Shown here: positions 36,302 to 40,156 of the stretch, one piece after another | Layout of the letters: each line of letters begins with the position of its first letter | Numbering within the stretch: position 1 is the first letter of the stretch | NCBI RefSeq assembly: GCF_000829695.1 | Contig: NZ_BBNN01000054.1 | Location: 1-40,156, forward strand | Reading direction: 5' to 3' | Source: Streptomyces sp. NBRC 110035 | Lineage (GTDB): Bacteria > Actinomycetota > Actinomycetes > Streptomycetales > Streptomycetaceae | Length of the DNA stretch: 40,156 bases | Notes under the pieces: model-generated | What the model saw: only the letters and a program-made list of their open reading frames with translations | Told to the model about the DNA's origin: nothing | Databases searched by the model: none | Position numbers and translations under genes: made by a program

Positions 36302-36400
36302 AACTCGATTCTTGTTGTGGTTACTGTAGCCGGTAGTTAAGAGGGTAGGCTGCACTTGTCTCAACGGAGGCAACTGGACCTTAGGTTAGGGAGTGACAGC
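36302..36400. promoter_or_regulatory. Divergent promoter region dpdC / queC
   Basis: This 99-bp AT-richer gap must hold promoters for both the modification operon and the preQ0 operon. A TACAGT -10-like hexamer on the minus strand and TAGGCT on the plus strand (36346-36351) are present, without good -35 boxes. The queC ribosome site AGGGAG is at 36388-36393. No preQ1 riboswitch structure is evident; the leader is too short for most classes. Confidence 0.5.
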
Positions 36401-37096
36401 ATGGACCGTCCCGCGATCGTGTTGCTGAGCGGCGGCCTGGACTCGACCACGGTGCTGGCCATCGCCAAGGACCAGGGCTTCACTCCCTACGCGCTCAGCT
36501 TCCGCTACGGGCAGCGACACTCCATCGAGTTGGAGGCGGCGCAGCACGTCGCAGAGGTCCAGGGGGTGGCCCGGCACGTCATCGCCGACATCGATCTGCG
36601 GGTCTTCGGCGGCTCTGCTCTGACGGCCGACATCGAAGTGCCCAAGCATGAGTCCCTCACTGACGTGGAGGATGCGGGGGTACCGATCACCTACGTGCCG
36701 GCCCGCAACACGATCTTCCTGTCGTTCGCGTTGGCGTTTGCCGAGACCGTCGGCGCCAGCGACATCTTCACCGGGGTCACGGCGGTGGACTACAGCGGCT
36801 ATCCCGACTGCCGCCCCGAATACATGGAGGCCTTCGCCACCATGGCCAACCTGGCGACGCGAGCCGGCGTCGAAGGCACCTCCAAGATCACGCTGCACTC
36901 CCCCCTGATCGCCCTGTCCAAGGCCGACATCGTCCGCGAAGGGCTGCGTCTGGGCGTGGACTACTCCCTCACCTCATCCTGCTACGACCCCGACGAGCAG
37001 GGGCGGGCATGCGGCCGGTGCGACACCTGCCTGCTGCGGCTGAAAGGCTTCGCCGAAGCTGGCGTCAAGGACCCCGTCCGGTACCAGAACGCCTGA
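36401..37096 (+). CDS. queC: QueC, 7-cyano-7-deazaguanine (preQ0) synthase
   Basis: The 231-residue protein has the PP-loop ATP-pyrophosphatase motif LLSGGLDSTT (Ser10 to Thr17) and the QueC-typical SFRYGQRHSIEL, YVPARNTIFLS and TGVTAVDYSGYPDCRP segments. A zinc site lies at the C-terminus: Cys194, Cys204, Cys207 and Cys210 (SCYDPD...CGRCDTC). It converts 7-carboxy-7-deazaguanine plus ammonia and two ATP to preQ0. The length is normal. ATG 36401 is preferred over the upstream TTG because of AGGGAG 7 nt before it. It leads the queC-E-D-folE2 operon that feeds DpdA. Confidence 0.97.
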   Translation: MDRPAIVLLSGGLDSTTVLAIAKDQGFTPYALSFRYGQRHSIELEAAQHVAEVQGVARHVIADIDLRVFGGSALTADIEVPKHESLTDVEDAGVPITYVPARNTIFLSFALAFAETVGASDIFTGVTAVDYSGYPDCRPEYMEAFATMANLATRAGVEGTSKITLHSPLIALSKADIVREGLRLGVDYSLTSSCYDPDEQGRACGRCDTCLLRLKGFAEAGVKDPVRYQNA

Positions 37097-37098
37097 GC

Positions 37099-37734
37099 AT
37101 GACCTACCTGATCAAAGAAATTTTCTACACGCTGCAGGGAGAAGGCGGCCACGCCGGCCGCCCCGCGGTCTTTTGCCGGTTTTCCCGTTGCAACCTGTGG
37201 ACCGGCCGGGAACGCGACCGCTCCCGCGCCATTTGCCAGTTTTGTGACACCGACTTCGTCGGCACCGACGGCGAAGGCGGCGGCCGCTTCCGCACGGCTC
37301 AGGAGTTGGCCGAAGCCGTCGAGGCCGCCTGGCCCACCGCTGATCAAGCCCACCGGTTTGTGGTGTGCACGGGCGGAGAACCGCTGCTTCAACTGGACGA
37401 GGCCGCCATCGACGCCCTCCACGAGCGCGGCTTCGAGATCGCCGTGGAAACCAACGGCACCCGCCCGCCCCCCCGTGGCATCGACTGGCTGTGCGTCAGC
37501 CCGAAGATCGGCTCCACCCTGGCCCTCACGAGCGGCGACGAACTCAAACTCGTCTACCCTCAGGCCGGTGGCGACCCCGCCCAGTTCGAGGGGCTGGACT
37601 TTCGCCACTTTAGGCTGCAACCGCTGGATGATGCCGACCGCGAGGCCCACACTCGTGCCGCCGTCGAGTACTGCATGAAGAACCCGCGCTGGACGCTTTC
37701 CCTCCAGACGCACAAGTATCTGGGAATTCAGTAA
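37099..37734 (+). CDS. queE: QueE, 7-carboxy-7-deazaguanine synthase (radical SAM)
   Basis: The 211-residue protein has the atypical QueE cluster motif C-x14-C-x2-C: Cys31, Cys46, Cys49 (RCNLW...ICQFCDTDF). It binds a 4Fe-4S cluster and S-adenosylmethionine. YTLQGEGGHAGRP at residues 10-22, VVCTGGEPLLQLD and ETNGT are QueE landmarks. It rearranges 6-carboxytetrahydropterin to CDG in a radical reaction. ATG 37099 lies 2 nt after the queC stop; the stop shares one base with queD (TAATG). It is complete and of normal length. Confidence 0.96.
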   Translation: MTYLIKEIFYTLQGEGGHAGRPAVFCRFSRCNLWTGRERDRSRAICQFCDTDFVGTDGEGGGRFRTAQELAEAVEAAWPTADQAHRFVVCTGGEPLLQLDEAAIDALHERGFEIAVETNGTRPPPRGIDWLCVSPKIGSTLALTSGDELKLVYPQAGGDPAQFEGLDFRHFRLQPLDDADREAHTRAAVEYCMKNPRWTLSLQTHKYLGIQ

Positions 37735-38090
37735 TGGAAATCTTTCGCGAGTTCGCCTTCGAGGCAGCCCACCGCCTGCCGCGCGTGCCGGAGGGCCACA
37801 AGTGTGCCCGCCTGCACGGCCACTCCTACAAGGTCACCGTGCACGTGGAAGCGCCCGTCGACGTGGAGGCGGGGTGGGTGATGGACTTCGGCGACATCAA
37901 GCGGGCGTTTAAGCCTATTGATGCGCAGCTCGACCATTATTACCTGAACGATATCGAAGGCCTCGACAACCCCACCAGCGAGAACCTGGCCCGCTGGATC
38001 TGGGACCGGATGATCACCGAGCTTCCCAGCTTGTCCGCGATCACCGTACGCGAAACCTGCACCTCCGGCTGCACCTACCGAGGCGAGTGA
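37734..38090 (+). CDS. queD: QueD, 6-carboxytetrahydropterin synthase
   Basis: The 118-residue protein is a typical QueD/6-pyruvoyltetrahydropterin-synthase fold member. The zinc ligands are His13 (FEAAHRL), His28 and His30 (RLHGHSY), the catalytic Cys is Cys24, and the conserved PTSENLARWIW and ETCTSGCTY segments are present. It converts dihydroneopterin triphosphate to 6-carboxytetrahydropterin. The ATG overlaps the queE stop, so translation is coupled. It is complete. Confidence 0.97.
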   Translation: MEIFREFAFEAAHRLPRVPEGHKCARLHGHSYKVTVHVEAPVDVEAGWVMDFGDIKRAFKPIDAQLDHYYLNDIEGLDNPTSENLARWIWDRMITELPSLSAITVRETCTSGCTYRGE

Positions 38091-38094
38091 CGGC

Positions 38095-38871
38095 ATGCAC
38101 GACATCCAAAACGAGCCCGACGGCCGCGGTATCCCTATCGACGAGGTCGGCATCAGCGGCCTGCGCTACCCCATCACCTTCGATGATGGCCACACCCGCC
38201 AGCACGGCATCGCCGACATCGCCGTCACCGTCCGCCTGCAGGCCGACCGGCGCGGCACCCACATGAGCCGCATGATCGCCCTCGTCCACGAGGACGTAGC
38301 GACCCTCACCCCGCAGGAGTTGCCCATCGCTCTCAAGCGCGGGCTGACCTTGCTGGACGCCCCGGCTCTCACGCTCACATGCTCACTACCCGTCGCCACC
38401 ACCGTGACTGCTCCCGCCAGCGGCCAGGAGTCCTGGCAGACACACGAGCTCACGGTTACCGGTCACATCGATGACTCTGGATGCACAGTCACCACGGCAG
38501 TGGCCAGCCACGTCACCAGTTTGTGCCCCTGCTCCAAGGCCATCTCCGACTACGGCGCCCACAATCAGCGCAGCGAGATCACCCTCGAGGTCACCGGCGC
38601 CGCTGACACTCCCTACCCCCTGCACGTTCACGAGATGGTCACCCTGCTGCGCAGCGCCGGTTCCGCCCCCGTCATCCCCCTTATCAAGCGCCCCGACGAA
38701 CGTGTCGTGACTATGCAGGCCTATGACCACCCCGTCTTTGTCGAAGACATCGTCCGTGACATAAGCCTTACCTGTCGGCAAAAAGGCCTTACGCATACCA
38801 TCCGCGCGAAGAACCTGGAAAGCATCCACAGCCACGACGCCATCGCCACCCTCACTTACAACCACCCCTGA
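38095..38871 (+). CDS. folE2: GTP cyclohydrolase type IB (FolE2)
   Basis: The 258-residue protein has FolE2 landmarks: GISGLRYPITFDD near the start, RGTHMSRMI (about 53-61), the SLCPCSKAISDYGAHNQRS block with Cys144/Cys146, and PLIKRPDER followed by PVFVEDIVRD. Type IB enzymes open GTP to dihydroneopterin triphosphate, the first step to preQ0, and can use metals other than zinc. It is unrelated in sequence to ordinary FolE. ATG 38095 is 4 nt after the queD stop. Its presence makes the island independent of the host folate gene for pterin supply. Confidence 0.93.
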   Translation: MHDIQNEPDGRGIPIDEVGISGLRYPITFDDGHTRQHGIADIAVTVRLQADRRGTHMSRMIALVHEDVATLTPQELPIALKRGLTLLDAPALTLTCSLPVATTVTAPASGQESWQTHELTVTGHIDDSGCTVTTAVASHVTSLCPCSKAISDYGAHNQRSEITLEVTGAADTPYPLHVHEMVTLLRSAGSAPVIPLIKRPDERVVTMQAYDHPVFVEDIVRDISLTCRQKGLTHTIRAKNLESIHSHDAIATLTYNHP

Positions 38872-39085
38872 CCCACCACTGGCGGTGCCAGCCCCCTACC
38901 ACAAAACGATCAAGGCGGCGGCTCACCGTCCGGGTCGCACCAACCAGCGGTCTGGCCAACGCCAAGGAGGGCTGAACCCTACGACCGTTGGAGTCGAGAG
39001 TCTTGGCCAGGAGCGGCGCCAACTCCCCCAGGTGGGCGCTGAGTTGACCTACTCAGCGGTAACTCGCTAACGTCGCAGTAACGTT
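38872..39085. other. Operon trailer, no supported gene
   Basis: 214 bp between folE2 and the terminator hold one short open frame (38885-39070, plus) with a GTG start but no ribosome site or recognisable sequence. I do not call it a gene. Confidence 0.5.
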
Positions 39086-39123
39086 AAGGGGCCCCACCGT
39101 GGCATGCCATGGTGGGGCCCCTT
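39086..39123 (+). terminator. Strong intrinsic terminator of the queC-folE2 operon
   Basis: A 38-bp almost perfect palindrome without loop (two 19-base arms starting AAGGGGCCCCACC, one G/T mismatch) is followed by TTTTTG. The T-run is on the plus side, so it ends plus-strand transcription. Confidence 0.88.
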
Positions 39124-39158
39124 TTTGTCCTCTTCTGCACAAGCGGTGGAGGTGAGTG

Positions 39159-39207
39159 GGGGCGTCGCCGTCATCAGGTTCCTAGGCCACGAAAGCGGCG
39201 ACGCCCC
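39159..39207 (+). promoter_or_regulatory. Leader hairpin before the small membrane gene
   Basis: Perfect 12-bp arms, GGGGCGTCGCCG (39159-39170) and CGGCGACGCCCC (39196-39207), enclose a 25-nt loop. The structure ends just before the ribosome site AAGGGGG of the next gene, so it could control translation or act as an attenuator. Confidence 0.5.
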
Positions 39208-39226
39208 ACCGCGAAGGGGGTTACCC

Positions 39227-39439
39227 ATGAACCACCAGCATGACATGTCTGCCACCGAGAGCCAGAAGGACGGCCTGGTCACTTCCGAGGTTCAACTCGC
39301 AGGCACGCCCCGATGCGTGCGCGTGACCATCGGCAAGCACTTCAACCTGTTCGTGTCCCTGTCGGTCTCGCCTGGCTTCCTCACGCTCCTGGCCGTTGCC
39401 GTTGGTGTCGCGGGTGGGAACTACTGGTTCCTGTTCTGA
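39227..39439 (+). CDS. Small membrane protein, 70 residues, unknown function
   Basis: ATG 39227 has an excellent GAAGGGGG site 6 nt upstream, which fixes the start; an upstream extension to 39104 crosses the hairpins and is unlikely. The product has a polar N-terminus (MNHQHDMSATESQKDG), a short amphipathic middle, and one C-terminal hydrophobic segment (about 45-65: SPGFLTLLAVAVGVAGG) ending in NYWFLF, so it should be a single-span tail-anchored protein. The family is not recognised. It sits between the terminator of the preQ0 operon and a hairpin terminator of its own, so it is an insulated unit. A membrane-acting toxin or an immune effector is possible but unproven. Confidence 0.6.
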   Translation: MNHQHDMSATESQKDGLVTSEVQLAGTPRCVRVTIGKHFNLFVSLSVSPGFLTLLAVAVGVAGGNYWFLF

Positions 39440-39460
39440 ACTTCTCGGCCTGCTCTACCT

Positions 39461-39500
39461 GTCCATGGCCTGGCGCAGTGATCAGCGCCAGGCCATGGAC
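39461..39500 (+). terminator. Long hairpin after the small membrane gene
   Basis: Perfect 16-bp arms, GTCCATGGCCTGGCGC (39461-39476) and its complement (39485-39500), with an 8-nt loop, start 21 nt after the stop codon. There is no T-run. It would also block readthrough from the transposase gene on the other strand. Confidence 0.7.
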
Positions 39501-39566
39501 CACTTGTGAACGGGGCGAACTCAGCGAATTGCGATGGGTGTGCATCTTTTGAGGGTGTCTGTGTGA

Positions 39567-40156
39567 TCAGGCGGTGAGTATGAGGGTGTTGCGGTAGCGA
39601 GCCTGGTGGTTGCGGGTGTACTCCTGTTGTTCGTGCCAGGCCCAGTAGGTGTCGAAGTCGCCGTTGGTGCGCAGGGCGCGGAGTTTCAGGACGGCTTCGG
39701 CTCCGGTCAGGCCCCAGCGGGCCCCGGTGATGTCGAGGCGGTCTTTTACCAGGTGGCGGCATGCGCCTTCGATGATCCCGGTCGCGATGGGCCAGCCGGC
39801 GGCCAGCGCGGTGTCGTAGCGCAGGTAGTCGGCTTTGTTGGTGAGGTAGGCCACGGCGTCGTCGATGCTCTTGTTCTGGCCCGGGGCGATCCCTGCGTCG
39901 GTGGCGGCCGTTGTGATCGTCTCGGCTGCGGTCAGGGCGTCTCCGGCCAGGATGGTGCGGGCGGTGCGGGCGACCCATGCCTCGATGTCCTTGCTGCCGC
40001 CGGGGTGCAGGGCGTGGGCGGCGCTCCACAGGTATTCCAGGACGTGGATGATGTCGATCACGATGTGCACCTGCACGTCGCGGGCGGCGGCCTGCTCGTT
40101 GATCAGATCGATCTGGTGGGGTGCGCCGTCCACGAGGGCCACCCAGGTGCGCCGGT
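39567..40156 (-). CDS. ISKra4-type transposase, 3' part, cut by the window edge
   Basis: The visible 196 C-terminal residues include VALVDGAPHQIDLI near the start of the visible part, VHIVIDIIHVLEYLW, GWPIATGIIEGACRHLVKDR and DITGARWGLTGAEAVLKLRA. These are the landmarks of ISKra4-family DDE transposases: the second catalytic Asp lies in the D-I-I-H-V-L-E-Y-L-W motif and the Glu in GxIEGACRHL. The frame continues past 40156, so the N-terminal half is not seen. The downstream end of the element probably lies between 39501 and 39566, but I could not define its terminal repeat. It marks the right border of the Dpd island. Confidence 0.85.
   Translation of the reverse strand, partial: RRTWVALVDGAPHQIDLINEQAAARDVQVHIVIDIIHVLEYLWSAAHALHPGGSKDIEAWVARTARTILAGDALTAAETITTAATDAGIAPGQNKSIDDAVAYLTNKADYLRYDTALAAGWPIATGIIEGACRHLVKDRLDITGARWGLTGAEAVLKLRALRTNGDFDTYWAWHEQQEYTRNHQARYRNTLILTA

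Noticed and set aside
36302..36400. preQ1/preQ0 riboswitch upstream of queC
   Set aside because: I could not fold any known preQ1 class into the 99-bp gap, and the product is used for DNA, not for queuosine.
36401..38871. Toyocamycin/sangivamycin (pyrrolopyrimidine antibiotic) cluster
   Set aside because: The same preQ0 genes occur there, but no phosphoribosyltransferase-type or nitrile-hydratase genes are present and dpd genes are adjacent.
38885..39070. Small plus-strand ORF between folE2 and the terminator
   Set aside because: It has no ribosome site and no recognisable sequence.

Overview
The window looks like chromosome or large-plasmid DNA from a high-GC actinomycete, most likely Streptomyces or a close relative. 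The evidence is very GC-rich codon use, GTG starts, short overlaps between genes, and remnants of IS5- and ISKra4-type elements of the kind common in Streptomyces. No rRNA, tRNA or CRISPR array was seen.

Region 1 (1-9531) is a very GC-rich metabolic or export cluster. It holds a broken GNAT acetyltransferase and a PHP-domain phosphoesterase on the minus strand. Divergent from these are a HAD phosphatase (broken by a perfect 160-bp tandem duplication), two coupled ABC exporter half-transporters, a P-loop-kinase/glycosyltransferase-2 fusion, and an aminoglycoside-phosphotransferase-like kinase. The product is unknown; a small secondary-metabolite or export locus is plausible.

Region 2 (9532-12530) is a scrapyard of decayed DNA. 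It has a decayed gene, a complete 853-bp IS5-family element (18-bp inverted repeats, TTA target duplication, -1 frameshift transposase), a degenerate Nudix-like gene whose start the IS has replaced, and the tail of a second IS5-type transposase.

Region 3 (12531-38871) is the main find: an apparently complete Dpd island for 7-deazaguanine DNA modification and restriction. At the right, queC-queE-queD-folE2 on the plus strand should make preQ0 from GTP. Divergent from it, dpdC-dpdB-dpdA plus a second dpdB-like gene should insert preQ0 into DNA (DpdA transglycosylase with DpdB) and convert it to the amide form (DpdC). After a 1.4-kb stretch with no gene come eight overlapping minus-strand genes in the order dpdE-F-G-H-I-J-K-D: three helicase or translocase proteins, a large P-loop ATPase, a PLD-type nuclease and accessory proteins. 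These are the presumed restriction machine that attacks unmodified DNA. The general Dpd system is known, from Salmonella among others. What looks new here is its form in an actinomycete: duplicated and diverged dpdB, a topoisomerase-type zinc finger on DpdE, a dedicated FolE2-type cyclohydrolase, and the physical split between modification and restriction blocks.

Region 4 (38872-40156) holds a strong intrinsic terminator, a small 70-residue membrane protein gene enclosed by long perfect hairpins, and the 3' part of an ISKra4-type transposase running off the right edge. Transposon remnants thus lie on both sides of the Dpd island, which suggests it is a mobile defence island.

The Dpd letters for D, G, H and I rest on gene order and recalled family character, not on a database search.
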